DNA of 64,000 nt. Source: Roseobacter sp. GAI101 (GTDB lineage: Bacteria; Pseudomonadota; Alphaproteobacteria; Rhodobacterales; Rhodobacteraceae). Each line of letters starts with the position of its first letter. The stretch's first letter is position 1. The notes under the pieces are model-generated. The model made no database searches and was not told where the DNA came from. It was given only the letters and a program-made list of their open reading frames with translations. The stretch spans positions 3,510,491 through 3,574,490 of the forward strand of contig NZ_DS999213.1 in the NCBI RefSeq assembly GCF_000156335.1, read 5' to 3'. Below are positions 17,123-26,183 of this stretch, in pieces. The position numbers were made by a program, and so were the translations under genes.

Positions 17123-17992
17123 TCAGAACCATTGCCCGGGTTCAATCAGTCCCAGATCCAGCAATTGCCGTGAATGCCATTCGAACGGTGCCGAGTTGTG
17201 CCATTTGAAGGTCTGAATGTCGAACTTGCTGCCCGGGTTTTTCTTTAGCGCCTTGGCGGTGCGGAACGAACAGATGGCGGCTGTGATGTTGTGGTGCCAC
17301 GGGCAGGAATAGGTGTTGTATTCTTCTTCGTTGAACGTGTGGTCCTCGCGGATGCGCAGGCCGGGTTTGGCGCGAAACAGTGAAATGCGGTCAATCTTGC
17401 GGCGCGCGGCGGGCACATGTTCTTCGAACCGCCACCGCAACCCGCCAAAGAAATCAAGCTGACGGTCCTTGGGGTGGTTTGCTGGCGTCCCGTCAGGGCG
17501 CGCCAATGCGTAATAGCCGGACCTGTCCAGATGCGCGCGGTCCAGCGATACCGCGTCAGGATATTGCGTCAGGTCCTCGGCATACAGATCAATCACATAG
17601 GTTAGCATGGCACTGCGGCGTTCTTCGGTGTGGAACGCCAGCATCTCCCCGATGGTACGGGTTTCGCAAAACGGATAGAATAAATATTCAGCGTTGTAGC
17701 AGTAATAGATCCACAGGTTCGGGGCGGCGTCGATGACCCGGTTGATCGCGGTTTCCATCGCCGCATCGTGGTGCATCTCATAGTCGATGCGGATCACTGT
17801 TTCGGCCACGTCCCGCGCCAGATCAAAGCTTTGCGGCATGAAGGCGATCACCTGCGCAAAGCCTGACTGCTGGTGGTGCCGCAAGGTTGTGTCCACCTCG
17901 ACATCGTCTTCGACCAGAACCAAAGCAATCGGGCCTTTGACAAGCGCATCTTTGCCCTCGTTAAGAAAATGGTCGAGACTGCGATACTGCAT
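17123..17992 (-). CDS. Glycosyltransferase-family-2-like protein with degenerate metal motif
   Basis: A 289-residue protein with no firm function. The N-terminus (ALVLVEDDVEVDTTLRHH, then GFAQVIAF) resembles the first strand and helix of the family-2-like glycosyltransferases that normally read E.D.L..HH...G. The later segment LWIYYCYNAEYLFYPF aligns by eye with the position of the W....D.DEF metal motif of that fold, but the aspartates are replaced (NAEY). The second half contains NEEEYNTYSCPWHHN and WHNSAPFEW. No signal peptide or membrane segment is visible. It stands alone, divergent from miaB. It may be an inactive or altered transferase. Confidence 0.55.
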   Translation of the reverse strand: MQYRSLDHFLNEGKDALVKGPIALVLVEDDVEVDTTLRHHQQSGFAQVIAFMPQSFDLARDVAETVIRIDYEMHHDAAMETAINRVIDAAPNLWIYYCYNAEYLFYPFCETRTIGEMLAFHTEERRSAMLTYVIDLYAEDLTQYPDAVSLDRAHLDRSGYYALARPDGTPANHPKDRQLDFFGGLRWRFEEHVPAARRKIDRISLFRAKPGLRIREDHTFNEEEYNTYSCPWHHNITAAICSFRTAKALKKNPGSKFDIQTFKWHNSAPFEWHSRQLLDLGLIEPGQWF

Positions 17993-18107
17993 GGGCCCTC
18001 GTGGATTTCTGTACCTGTCCTAAATCGGTCAAATCGGGATGCATTGCAAGAGAACGCTGGCGCTGTTAGATGGCAGGCTTGCACCTTTGTTATCAACGGA
18101 CCATGCC

Positions 18108-19427
18108 ATGACCGCGCCAAAAAAGCTGTTCATCAAAACCTACGGCTGCCAGATGAACGTCTATGACAGTGAACGCATGGCGGAAAGCCTGGGCGATGCC
18201 TACGTCGAGACGAAGACCGCCGCTGACGCCGACATGATCCTGCTCAATACCTGCCACATCCGCGAGAAGGCAGCGGAAAAGGTGTATTCCGAATTGGGCC
18301 GGCTCAAGCCGCTCAAGGCGTTGAACCCCGATCTCAAGATCGGTGTCGCGGGCTGTGTGGCCCAGGCCGAAGGGGCCGAGATCATGCGCCGCCAGCCTGC
18401 CGTCGATCTGGTGGTTGGCCCGCAATCCTATCACCGGCTGCCTGCGATGGAGGCCCGCGTCCGCGAGGGCAAGACCGCGCTGGACACGGATTTCCCCGAA
18501 GAGGACAAGTTCGAAAAGATGAAAGGGCGCGGCAAGGCGGCCCGTGCGCCCTCGGCGTTTCTGACCGTTCAGGAAGGCTGCGACAAGTTTTGCGCGTTCT
18601 GTGTCGTGCCCTACACGCGCGGTGCCGAAGTGTCCCGCCCCGCCACCCGCGTGCTGGCCGAGGCCTGCGAACTGGTCGAACGCGGCGTGCGCGAGGTCAC
18701 TTTGCTGGGCCAGAACGTCAACGCCTATCACGGCGTGGGGCCAGAGGGCGCGGATTACACACTGGCCCGCCTGATCCGCGAGATTGCCAAAATCGACGGG
18801 CTTGAGCGGATCCGCTACACCACCAGCCACCCCAACGACATGGATGACGCCCTGATCGCCGCCCATGGCGAGGTCGACAAACTGATGCCCTATCTGCATT
18901 TGCCCGTACAATCCGGGTCAGACCGTATCCTGAAGCGGATGAACCGCAGCCATACCGCCGAAAGCTATCTGCGCCTGATCGAACGTATCCGCGATGCGCG
19001 CCCCGATATCGTGATGTCGGGGGATTTCATCGTGGGCTTCCCCGAAGAAACCGATGCCGATTTCGAGGCGACGATGGATCTGGTGCGCGAAGTCAAGTAT
19101 GGCTACGCCTATTCCTTCAAATACTCGACCCGCCCGGGAACCCCCGCCGCCGAACGTGCCTTGGTCGACGCGGCCGTCGCCGATGACCGCCTGCAACGGT
19201 TGCAGGCCCTGATCACCGGCCACCAGCGCGAAATCCAGACATCAATGGTCGGGCGTGATTTGTCCGTATTGGTCGAAAAGTCAGGCCGCGATGCAGGGCA
19301 GATGGTTGGCAAGTCGGAATACCTGCATTCGGTCCATATCGACAACGCCACGGCATCTGTCGGCGATGTGGTTCGGGTCAGAATCGTCGATGCGAAAACC
19401 AACTCCTTAACGGCGCGGCAAATTTGA
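18108..19427 (+). CDS. miaB: tRNA-2-methylthio-N6-dimethylallyladenosine synthase MiaB
   Basis: A 439-residue radical-SAM methylthiotransferase that adds the 2-methylthio group to i6A37 of tRNA. The N-terminal UPF0004 domain has its three cluster cysteines C14, C49 and C83; the radical-SAM cluster is CDKFCAFC; a C-terminal TRAM domain (about 370-435) binds RNA. The start at 18108 gives a protein beginning [17 protein letters not shown], matching the family; a 23-codon upstream frame is not supported. It opens the translation/envelope block that runs to trmB. Confidence 0.95.
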   Translation: MTAPKKLFIKTYGCQMNVYDSERMAESLGDAYVETKTAADADMILLNTCHIREKAAEKVYSELGRLKPLKALNPDLKIGVAGCVAQAEGAEIMRRQPAVDLVVGPQSYHRLPAMEARVREGKTALDTDFPEEDKFEKMKGRGKAARAPSAFLTVQEGCDKFCAFCVVPYTRGAEVSRPATRVLAEACELVERGVREVTLLGQNVNAYHGVGPEGADYTLARLIREIAKIDGLERIRYTTSHPNDMDDALIAAHGEVDKLMPYLHLPVQSGSDRILKRMNRSHTAESYLRLIERIRDARPDIVMSGDFIVGFPEETDADFEATMDLVREVKYGYAYSFKYSTRPGTPAAERALVDAAVADDRLQRLQALITGHQREIQTSMVGRDLSVLVEKSGRDAGQMVGKSEYLHSVHIDNATASVGDVVRVRIVDAKTNSLTARQI

Positions 19428-19649
19428 ACGTCAGACTGGCCCTGAACCCCATTGTTTTCGTTTCTGCCACAATTCTGCTGCAATTGCCTTAAATTTGCCA
19501 AACTGTGGTCAGAATAGGGTGTGCGGCACTGTATTCGTACTTCACAGACCCTCAAATACCTCCTAATCTCACTACATATTGCGGGGGGTCAGATGCTTTG
19601 GGGCATTGGTAGTTCCCTCAGCGGGGGCATTTTAAAAAGGACGAGGGCT

Positions 19650-20225
19650 GTGTTGAACACAATTTCCAAAGGGCTCCGACTGTTTGCAGGCACATTGATT
19701 GCCGCAACTTTCGTTTTTCAGACATCGGCTGCCGATGCGCAGACAAGATCGCAAGGTGGTCGTGACAAAGGCCAATACATCCCGACCATCTGGGTGGACC
19801 CCGACGGGTGCGAACACTGGGTCATGGATGACGGTGCCGAAGGGTACATGACGCCGCATGTCAGCCGTCAGGGCATCCCGGTCTGCCGCCGGGGCAATGT
19901 CTGCGGCGTGATGGAAACCGATCAGTTCTTCAAGACCGACAGCTACCGGATTCACCCGCAAGGCAAGGCCCGCCTGGCCGAATTCTTCAAGTCGACCGGT
20001 GCCGTATCCTACATCATCAGCGGTCACACGGACAGCCGCGCGTCTGACGCCTATAACATGAAACTGTCGCTGAACCGCGCCAATTCGGTTGCCGCGATCG
20101 CCCAGCAGTCCGGTGCGCGGATCGCGGATGTGCGCGGCTACGGCGAACGCATTCCTGCGGCCTCGAACAGTACGGCTGCCGGCATGGCCAAGAACCGCCG
20201 CGTCGAAATCATCTGCATTCGCTAA
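19650..20225 (+). CDS. OmpA-family protein with N-terminal WVDPxGCxHW module
   Basis: About 191 residues. I chose the GTG at 19650 because AAAAAGGA precedes it and it begins directly with a signal peptide ending ...SAADA; longer frames from 19521 or 19593 put 20-40 unlikely residues before it. After the signal comes a small module (WVDPDGCEHW...DDGAEGY...IPVC) with two cysteines, then an OmpA/MotB peptidoglycan-binding domain with ISGHTDSRASDAYN and NRRVEIICI. It should sit in the periplasm or outer membrane and bind peptidoglycan. The following lipoprotein gene carries the same small module. Confidence 0.8.
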   Translation: MLNTISKGLRLFAGTLIAATFVFQTSAADAQTRSQGGRDKGQYIPTIWVDPDGCEHWVMDDGAEGYMTPHVSRQGIPVCRRGNVCGVMETDQFFKTDSYRIHPQGKARLAEFFKSTGAVSYIISGHTDSRASDAYNMKLSLNRANSVAAIAQQSGARIADVRGYGERIPAASNSTAAGMAKNRRVEIICIR

Positions 20226-20237
20226 GGGGACGGAAAA

Positions 20238-20555
20238 GTGTTTAAAACAAAGATATTGATGGCAACAGCCTGTGCCTTGGGCCTGACGGCTTGCGGCGAT
20301 TTCGAAGGGGGGCGTGGCTACCCTGCGGATAAAACCTTTGACCGGGGCATCGACAAGAAGCACCTCAGCCAGCTGCAGGCTGGCATCTGGGTCGATCCGA
20401 ACGGCTGCGATCACTGGATCATCGACGATGGCGTCGAAGGCTATCTCAGCCAGCGGCTCGACAAATACGGCAAGCCGGTTTGTTCAGGCGTGGCGCAGCC
20501 AACATATACCGCCGGGGACTTCAAAGGTGGTTCGCGTATCTCGGACCCGAACTGA
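20238..20555 (+). CDS. Lipoprotein with the same WVDPxGCxHW module
   Basis: A 105-residue protein with a GTG start at 20238 preceded by GGGGACGG, 12 bases after the OmpA-like gene. The N-terminus is a lipoprotein signal with lipobox LTAC (modified Cys about residue 19). The mature part is mostly one module: GIWVDPNGCDHWIIDDGVEGY, then KYGKPVC. It matches the N-terminal part of the upstream OmpA-like protein at the invariant W, D, P, G, C, H, W, DDG and EGY positions. Function unknown; a shared ligand or mutual partner in the envelope is inference. A strong terminator follows. Confidence 0.75.
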   Translation: MFKTKILMATACALGLTACGDFEGGRGYPADKTFDRGIDKKHLSQLQAGIWVDPNGCDHWIIDDGVEGYLSQRLDKYGKPVCSGVAQPTYTAGDFKGGSRISDPN

Positions 20556-20583
20556 CTTTGCTGACCCGCAAGAGAATACCACA

Positions 20584-20615
20584 GGCCGGGGCGTTTTGCG
20601 CTCCGGCCTTTTTTT
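20584..20615 (+). terminator. Rho-independent terminator
   Basis: A 10-bp stem (20584-20593 with 20599-20608, one G-T pair) and a TTTTG loop is followed by seven Ts. It ends the OmpA-like/lipoprotein transcript and separates it from phoH. Confidence 0.9.
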
Positions 20616-20687
20616 GTTTAAGGCGGGGTTCTTATCCTCGCCATGTGCCCCATATTCCCTACAGACCCTCCCAAATAGGATTAGGCT

Positions 20688-21695
20688 TTGACTTCCAGTG
20701 AAACCATGACCGCTCCCGCCAATACGACGACACGGTTGGAGTTCCCCGATAACCGGCTGCTGATCGACCTTTGCGGCGCGTATGATGTGAACCTCGCTGC
20801 CGTGGAACGCGGGTGCGAGGTGCAGATCGTGAGACGTGGCAACCAGCTTTCCGTCTTGGGTGACGACGATGCGGTCGGGCGCGCGGCCTCGGTGCTTGAA
20901 TCGCTTTATGCGCGGCTCGAAGGCGGGCGCACGGTTGAACCTGCCGATGTCGACAGCTTGCTGCGCTTGGGAAATTCAGCAGTCGGCACCGGTATCCAGC
21001 CCGGGGACCAGATCGAAATGCCCATCCTCGGCGGCGTCGAAATCCAGACGCGCAAGAAACGCGTCGAACCTCGGACAGAGGCGCAAAAAGCCTATGTCCA
21101 ATCGCTGTTCGACAATGAACTTGCTTTCGGCATCGGCCCGGCGGGTACCGGCAAAACCTATCTGGCCGTCGCCGTTGGCGTTTCGATGTTCATCAGCGGC
21201 CATGTCGACAAGATCATCCTGTCGCGCCCGGCCGTCGAGGCGGGCGAAAAGCTGGGCTATCTGCCCGGCGATATGAAGGACAAGGTCGATCCCTACATGC
21301 AGCCGCTTTATGACGCGCTGAACGACTTCTTGCCGGGCAAGCAACTGGCAAAGCTGCTGGAAGACAAAAAGATCGAAATCGCCCCTCTGGCCTTCATGCG
21401 CGGCCGGACGCTCTCCAACGCCTTCGTGGTGCTGGACGAGGCGCAAAATGCGACCTCCATGCAGATGAAAATGTTCCTGACCCGTCTGGGCCAGGGGTCG
21501 CGCATGGTCATCACGGGCGACCGCACCCAGATCGACCTGCCGCGGGGCACGCCATCAGGGCTGCAAGATGCCGAACGTCTGTTGAAAGCCATCCCCAAGA
21601 TCAGCTTCAACTACTTCACCTCAAAGGATGTCGTGCGCCACCCTCTGGTCGCCGCGATCATCGAAGCCTACGAAGCCGACACCGGTCACGCCTGA
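20688..21695 (+). CDS. PhoH-family ATPase
   Basis: A 335-residue PhoH-like P-loop ATPase, thought to act in RNA metabolism beside the rRNA-maturation nuclease YbeY. The Walker A motif is GPAGTGKTY and Walker B is VVLDEAQN, with the ITGDRTQIDLP segment typical of PhoH. The TTG at 20688 has AGGA 7 bases upstream; an ATG at 20706 is the alternative start. It is the first gene of the phoH-ybeY-corC-lnt cluster conserved in alphaproteobacteria. Confidence 0.9.
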   Translation: MTSSETMTAPANTTTRLEFPDNRLLIDLCGAYDVNLAAVERGCEVQIVRRGNQLSVLGDDDAVGRAASVLESLYARLEGGRTVEPADVDSLLRLGNSAVGTGIQPGDQIEMPILGGVEIQTRKKRVEPRTEAQKAYVQSLFDNELAFGIGPAGTGKTYLAVAVGVSMFISGHVDKIILSRPAVEAGEKLGYLPGDMKDKVDPYMQPLYDALNDFLPGKQLAKLLEDKKIEIAPLAFMRGRTLSNAFVVLDEAQNATSMQMKMFLTRLGQGSRMVITGDRTQIDLPRGTPSGLQDAERLLKAIPKISFNYFTSKDVVRHPLVAAIIEAYEADTGHA

Positions 21696-21737
21696 TGCCG
21701 TCTTCCTGCTTCATTTTGCCAAATAAACTCCGGGGGT

Positions 21738-21755
21738 CCGGGGGCTGGCCCCCGG
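21738..21755. terminator. Short G/C-rich hairpin between phoH and ybeY
   Basis: CCGGGGGC/GCCCCCGG with a TG loop follows a CTCCGGGGGT stretch. It resembles the hairpin part of the dispersed gene-end repeats but has the different left flank TTTTGCCAAATAAACTCC. No T-run is present, so readthrough into ybeY is likely. Confidence 0.45.
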
Positions 21756-21831
21756 TTGCCCTCTTGTCTGCGGGCTGGTGCCCTGTGCATCGTCCATCCG
21801 CGCGTCGTTCCTCACTGGGCACGCCCCCAGC

Positions 21832-22356
21832 ATGAGACGAATGACAGCACTTGATATCGTGGAGGAGGACCCCCGCTGGGCCGCTCTCGATCTGGAGACC
21901 CTTGCGGAAAGCGCCCTCATCACCACGCTAAAACATCTTAACCTTGATCCTGATGTTTCCGAAATCACGATCCTTGCGTGCGACGACGCCCGGATTGCTG
22001 ATTTGAATGCTGATTTCCGCGGCAAACCCACCCCCACGAATGTCCTCAGCTGGCCTGCCGACGAACGCGGGGCGGCGCAGGATGGCGGGCTCCCGCTGAC
22101 GGTCACTGCGGATTTTGACGGCATGCTCGAATTGGGCGATATCGCGATTTCGTACGACACATGCGCCAAAGAGGCGCGCGCCGCAGGCAAATCCATGACC
22201 GATCATGTGACCCATCTGATCATTCACGGGACGTTGCATCTTTTGGGCTATGACCACGACCGTGACGCGGATGCCACGTTGATGGAAGGCATCGAAGTCG
22301 AAATACTTGGCAAACTTGGGTTGGATGACCCATATAGGGAAGATGCAGTGCAATAG
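21832..22356 (+). CDS. ybeY: Endoribonuclease YbeY
   Basis: About 174 residues. YbeY is a zinc-dependent endoribonuclease needed for 16S rRNA 3'-end maturation and ribosome quality control. The zinc motif is HGTLHLLGYDH near the C-terminus. The segment with NADFRGKPTPTNVLSWP is also diagnostic. ATG at 21832 and ATG at 21841 are both possible starts; neither has a strong ribosome site. It lies between phoH and corC as in other alphaproteobacteria. Confidence 0.93.
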   Translation: MRRMTALDIVEEDPRWAALDLETLAESALITTLKHLNLDPDVSEITILACDDARIADLNADFRGKPTPTNVLSWPADERGAAQDGGLPLTVTADFDGMLELGDIAISYDTCAKEARAAGKSMTDHVTHLIIHGTLHLLGYDHDRDADATLMEGIEVEILGKLGLDDPYREDAVQ

Positions 22357-22386
22357 CCTGCCTCAAAACAACAAAGACGGGACCCG

Positions 22387-23292
22387 ATGGGCGACACAGA
22401 CGGATCATCTGACGCGGCGCAAAGCGCGCAGCTGGATAGTGAATTTGACAGAACATATCTCGATGAAGAAGAGGCTCCGAAATCGGGCGGTTTTTTCTCT
22501 CGGGTAATGGGCGCGCTCAGCGCCTCCGAGACGGGCGAAGACGATCAGATGTCGGCCCCCCAGACCGATCGGCTTTCGGCGCGGGGGATGATGAACCTGC
22601 GCCGGATGCGGGTGGACGATGTCGCGGTGCCCAAGGCGGAAATCACCGCCGTGCCGGTCACATGCAGCCTTGACGAACTGGTTGAGGTCTTCAAGGAAAG
22701 CGGCCTGACACGCTTGCCGGTCTATGAGGGCACGCTTGATACGCCGGTGGGCATGGCGCATCTCAAGGATCTGGCCCTGACCTACGGGTTCAATGCCAAT
22801 ACCGACGATTTCGATCTGACCGCGATGCTGCGCCCGCTGCTTTTCGTGCCGCCGTCGATGACGATTGGCGTGTTGCTGACAAAAATGCAGGCGGAACGCC
22901 GTCACATGGCGTTGGTCATCGACGAATATGGCGGTGTTGACGGCTTGGTCACAATCGAAGATCTGATCGAACAGGTCATCGGCGAGATCGAAGATGAACA
23001 TGACGTGGACGAGGGCAAGAACTGGGTCGTCGAAAAACCCGGCTGCTATCTGGCGCTTGCCAAGACCCCGCTCGAGGATTTCGAGGCCGAAATCGGCTAT
23101 TCCCTCACCGACCATGATGATGTCGACGAAGAGGAAATCGACACGCTTGGCGGGTTGGTCTTCATGCTGTCGGGCCGCGTGCCTGCGCGCGGCGAAGTCG
23201 TCGTCCATCCCGATGGACCCGAATTCGAGGTGATCGACGCCGATCCGCGTCGGATCAAACGCCTTCGGGTGCGCGTGTCCGGGATAGCCTAG
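22387..23292 (+). CDS. corC: CorC/HlyC-family CBS-domain protein
   Basis: A 301-residue cytoplasmic protein of the CorC type. After an acidic N-terminal tail come two CBS domains (about 70-195, including MALVIDEYGGVDGLVT) and a C-terminal transporter-associated CorC_HlyC domain (about 210-295). It has no membrane segments, unlike the CNNM-type HlyC transporters. Members are linked to magnesium/cobalt resistance and bind adenine nucleotides. Its stop overlaps the lnt start (TAGTG). Confidence 0.88.
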   Translation: MGDTDGSSDAAQSAQLDSEFDRTYLDEEEAPKSGGFFSRVMGALSASETGEDDQMSAPQTDRLSARGMMNLRRMRVDDVAVPKAEITAVPVTCSLDELVEVFKESGLTRLPVYEGTLDTPVGMAHLKDLALTYGFNANTDDFDLTAMLRPLLFVPPSMTIGVLLTKMQAERRHMALVIDEYGGVDGLVTIEDLIEQVIGEIEDEHDVDEGKNWVVEKPGCYLALAKTPLEDFEAEIGYSLTDHDDVDEEEIDTLGGLVFMLSGRVPARGEVVVHPDGPEFEVIDADPRRIKRLRVRVSGIA

Positions 23293-24809
23293 TGACGTTC
23301 CTTTCCAATGGACATCTGCGGTTCGCCGTAGCTGTCGGTGCGGGCGCGTTTGCCGCCTTGGGCCAGGCACCTTACGACATGCCGGTCTTGATGCTGCTGG
23401 GCCTGATCTGCGCGATCGACATGTTCCGCCGCAGTGCAAAGCGGTGGCAGGCGGCGGCAATCGGCTGGGGCTTTGGCTTTGGCTATTTCCTGCACGGCTG
23501 GACGTGGCTGGTGTCGCCCTTCATGGTTGATCCTGAACGCTACGCCTGGATGGCCCCGTTCGCACTGGTGTTGATGTGCGGCGGGCTGGCGTTGTTTTGG
23601 GGGCTGGCCTTTGCTGCGGCGCGCTGGATGTCGCCGCGCATCTGGCCTTTGGTCTTTTGCCTGACGGCGGCTGAACTGCTGCGCGGTTATTTGTTTACGG
23701 GCTTTCCCTGGGGAATGTTCAGTCAGGGCTTGGTGAACACGTGGCCGGGGCAGGGGCTGGCTTTTACGGGTCCATACGGCCTCACGCTGGTTTTCATTGC
23801 GGCGGCCTGTTGTGTCGTGCATCTGTTCGCGCGGATCAGCACCGGATACATCGTTGGTGCCGGTTTCACAGCGCTCTTGGCGGCTCTTTTAGTGGTTCCG
23901 TTCAGTCGCCCCGATGCACCCTTGGGCGAGGCGACGATCCGGATGGTGCAGCCCAATGCCGCGCAGAAGGACAAATGGGATACCTTCATGATCCCGAAGT
24001 TCTTTGAACGACAACTGGCTTTTACCCGCGCCGCCCCTGCGTCAGGGGCCGCAGCGCCCGACCTGATCCTTTGGGCGGAAACGGCGATCCCCTGGCCGCT
24101 GGACATCGCGGATGGCGCGCTGAGCCAGATCAGCTTTGCTGCAGCTGGCACGCCTGTTGTGCTTGGCGTTCAGCGTCGGGACGGTTTGCAATTCTACAAT
24201 TCTGCCGTGCTGCTTGGGCCGGTCGGTGAGGTGCTGCAGACCTATGACAAGCACCACCTTGTGCCCTTTGGGGAATATATGCCCTTTGGTGATTTTCTCA
24301 GCAACTTCGGCATCCGGAGCCTCGCGTCGCAATTCGGTAACGGCTATTCGTCCGGGTCGGGGGCTGCGTTGATGGATCTGGGTCCGCTTGGTCAGGCCCT
24401 GCCGTTGATCTGCTACGAAGCCGTCTTCGCGCGCGATGTGAATGCGGCACCTGCGCGGCCTGCCTTTTTGATGCAGCTGACGAATGATGCGTGGTTCGGC
24501 AAGGGGCAGGGGCCACTGCAACACCTTGCCCAAGCGCGGATGCGCGCCATCGAACAAGGCTTGCCGATGGCGCGGGTGGCCAATACCGGCGTGTCCGCGA
24601 TGATCGACCCCTGGGGGCGGGTGACGCAAAGCCTCGGCTTGAACGAAGCGGGGTTTCTCGACGCGCGCCTGCCACTGCCTCGGGCACCGACGCTGTACAG
24701 TCGCTGGGGCGAACTGCCCGTTCTGGCCGTGTTGCTGATTGGTCTTGCGCTTTGCATAATGCGCAGGCCGAAATACTTAGAGTTTGACCCTGGGGGGACA
24801 GACAGATAA
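23292..24809 (+). CDS. lnt: Apolipoprotein N-acyltransferase Lnt
   Basis: A 505-residue inner-membrane enzyme that adds the third acyl chain to the N-terminal Cys of lipoproteins. Six to seven hydrophobic helices (about 8-210) precede a carbon-nitrogen-hydrolase domain with the triad Glu in LWAETAIPWP, Lys in YDKHHLVPFGEY and Cys in LICYEAVF. A final helix lies near 480-500. The GTG start shares one base with the corC stop, so the genes are coupled. The lipoprotein encoded at 20238 is a potential substrate. Confidence 0.93.
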   Translation: MTFLSNGHLRFAVAVGAGAFAALGQAPYDMPVLMLLGLICAIDMFRRSAKRWQAAAIGWGFGFGYFLHGWTWLVSPFMVDPERYAWMAPFALVLMCGGLALFWGLAFAAARWMSPRIWPLVFCLTAAELLRGYLFTGFPWGMFSQGLVNTWPGQGLAFTGPYGLTLVFIAAACCVVHLFARISTGYIVGAGFTALLAALLVVPFSRPDAPLGEATIRMVQPNAAQKDKWDTFMIPKFFERQLAFTRAAPASGAAAPDLILWAETAIPWPLDIADGALSQISFAAAGTPVVLGVQRRDGLQFYNSAVLLGPVGEVLQTYDKHHLVPFGEYMPFGDFLSNFGIRSLASQFGNGYSSGSGAALMDLGPLGQALPLICYEAVFARDVNAAPARPAFLMQLTNDAWFGKGQGPLQHLAQARMRAIEQGLPMARVANTGVSAMIDPWGRVTQSLGLNEAGFLDARLPLPRAPTLYSRWGELPVLAVLLIGLALCIMRRPKYLEFDPGGTDR

Positions 24810-24820
24810 GCCCGACTAAT

Positions 24821-24866
24821 CTGCCACAACGGCTTCCTGACGTGGCTATTTAATCTATTGGAGCAC
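24821..24866 (+). promoter_or_regulatory. SAM/SAH riboswitch in the metK leader
   Basis: GCCAC (24823-24827) pairs with GTGGC (24842-24846) around a loop AACGGCTTCCTGAC. The loop segment GCTTCC can pair with GGAGC (24860-24864), which is also the Shine-Dalgarno of metK, forming an H-type pseudoknot. This is the known consensus of the SAM/SAH riboswitch of Rhodobacterales, which hides the ribosome site when SAM (or SAH) is bound. It would lower MetK synthesis when SAM is plentiful. Confidence 0.9.
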
Positions 24867-24869
24867 TAC

Positions 24870-26054
24870 ATGTCCCGCAAGAACTATACTTTCACTTCGG
24901 AATCCGTTTCCGAAGGGCACCCCGACAAGGTGTGTGACCGCATTTCCGATGCGGTTTTGGACGCATTCCTGACGGAAGAACCCGAAGCGCGCGTTGCGGC
25001 CGAAACCTTTGCCACCACAAACCGCGTGGTCATCGGCGGCGAAGTCGGCCTGTCCAACAAGGAAAAACTGACCGAATACATGGGCAAGATCGAAGATATT
25101 GCCCGCGCCTGCATCAAAGATATCGGTTATGAGCAGGACAAGTTTCACCACGCGACATGTGAAATCACCAATCTGCTGCACGAACAATCGGCCCATATCG
25201 CGCAGGGCGTTGATTCGTCTGGCGAAAAAGACGAAGGGGCCGGCGATCAGGGTATCATGTTCGGCTTCGCGACGACCGAAACGCCCGAGCTGATGCCCGC
25301 ACCGGTTCACTATGCCCACGCGATCCTGCGCCGTTTGGCCGAAGCGCGCAAAGACGGCTCCGAGCCGACCCTGCGCCCCGACGCCAAAAGCCAGCTGTCC
25401 GTACGCTACGAAGATGGCAAACCTGTTGGTGTCTCCTCCATCGTTCTGTCGACACAGCACGCGGACGAAGCGCAAACCAGCGATGACATCCGCGCGATCG
25501 TCGAACCCTACATCACCGAAGTGCTGCCCGAAGGCTGGATCACTGCCGACACCGAATGGTGGGTGAACCCGACCGGCACTTTCGTCATCGGCGGCCCGGA
25601 TGGTGACGCCGGCCTGACCGGTCGCAAGATCATCGTCGACACCTATGGCGGTGCGGCCCCGCACGGCGGCGGCGCGTTCTCGGGTAAAGATCCGACAAAG
25701 GTAGACCGTTCGGCAGCTTATGTTGCACGGTATCTGGCGAAAAACGTCGTGGCGGCAGGCCTGGCTGAAAAATGCACGATCCAGCTGAGCTATGCGATCG
25801 GGGTGTCCAAGCCCCTGTCGATCTATTGCGACACCTTTGGCGGCGATGCCGATGTGGCGGACGCTGCGATCGAAAAGGCCATTGGCAAGATCATCGACCT
25901 GACACCACGCGGCATCCGCGAGCATCTGCAACTGAACCGTCCGATCTATGCCCGCACGGCCGCCTATGGCCACTTCGGCCGCGCGCCCGAAGCCGATGGT
26001 GGCTTTAGCTGGGAGAAAACCGATCTGGTGGATGCGCTGAAGGCCGCGCTTTAA
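24870..26054 (+). CDS. metK: S-adenosylmethionine synthetase MetK
   Basis: A 394-residue enzyme that makes S-adenosylmethionine from methionine and ATP. Family motifs are [12 protein letters not shown] at the N-terminus, [10 protein letters not shown] and [19 protein letters not shown]. The ATG at 24870 follows TTGGAGCACTAC, the ribosome site sequestered by the riboswitch; a TTG 12 bases upstream would fall inside that element and is rejected. A strong terminator follows. Confidence 0.97.
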   Translation: MSRKNYTFTSESVSEGHPDKVCDRISDAVLDAFLTEEPEARVAAETFATTNRVVIGGEVGLSNKEKLTEYMGKIEDIARACIKDIGYEQDKFHHATCEITNLLHEQSAHIAQGVDSSGEKDEGAGDQGIMFGFATTETPELMPAPVHYAHAILRRLAEARKDGSEPTLRPDAKSQLSVRYEDGKPVGVSSIVLSTQHADEAQTSDDIRAIVEPYITEVLPEGWITADTEWWVNPTGTFVIGGPDGDAGLTGRKIIVDTYGGAAPHGGGAFSGKDPTKVDRSAAYVARYLAKNVVAAGLAEKCTIQLSYAIGVSKPLSIYCDTFGGDADVADAAIEKAIGKIIDLTPRGIREHLQLNRPIYARTAAYGHFGRAPEADGGFSWEKTDLVDALKAAL

Positions 26055-26109
26055 CCAGCAGCCGGGGTCTTGAGGGGGTGACGCGCGCCCCTGTCGATCG
26101 CTGAATTTA

Positions 26110-26141
26110 ACGGACCCTCGATTTTGTCGGGGGTCCGTTTT
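26110..26141 (+). terminator. Rho-independent terminator of metK
   Basis: A perfect 12-bp stem (one G-T pair) from 26110-26121 with 26127-26138, loop TTTTG, followed by a short T-run. It ends metK transcription before the antisense response regulator gene. Confidence 0.85.
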
Positions 26142-26183
26142 GCATTCGGGAAGGCGCTGGCTAGACTGTCAGCAGGCCCCACA

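Noticed and set aside
22405-23460. 351-codon minus-strand open frame opposite corC/lnt
   Set aside because: It spans the junction of two well-supported genes and has no motif of its own.
24855-25973. 372-codon minus-strand open frame opposite metK
   Set aside because: It is the reverse of a strongly conserved enzyme and also crosses the riboswitch; no independent support.
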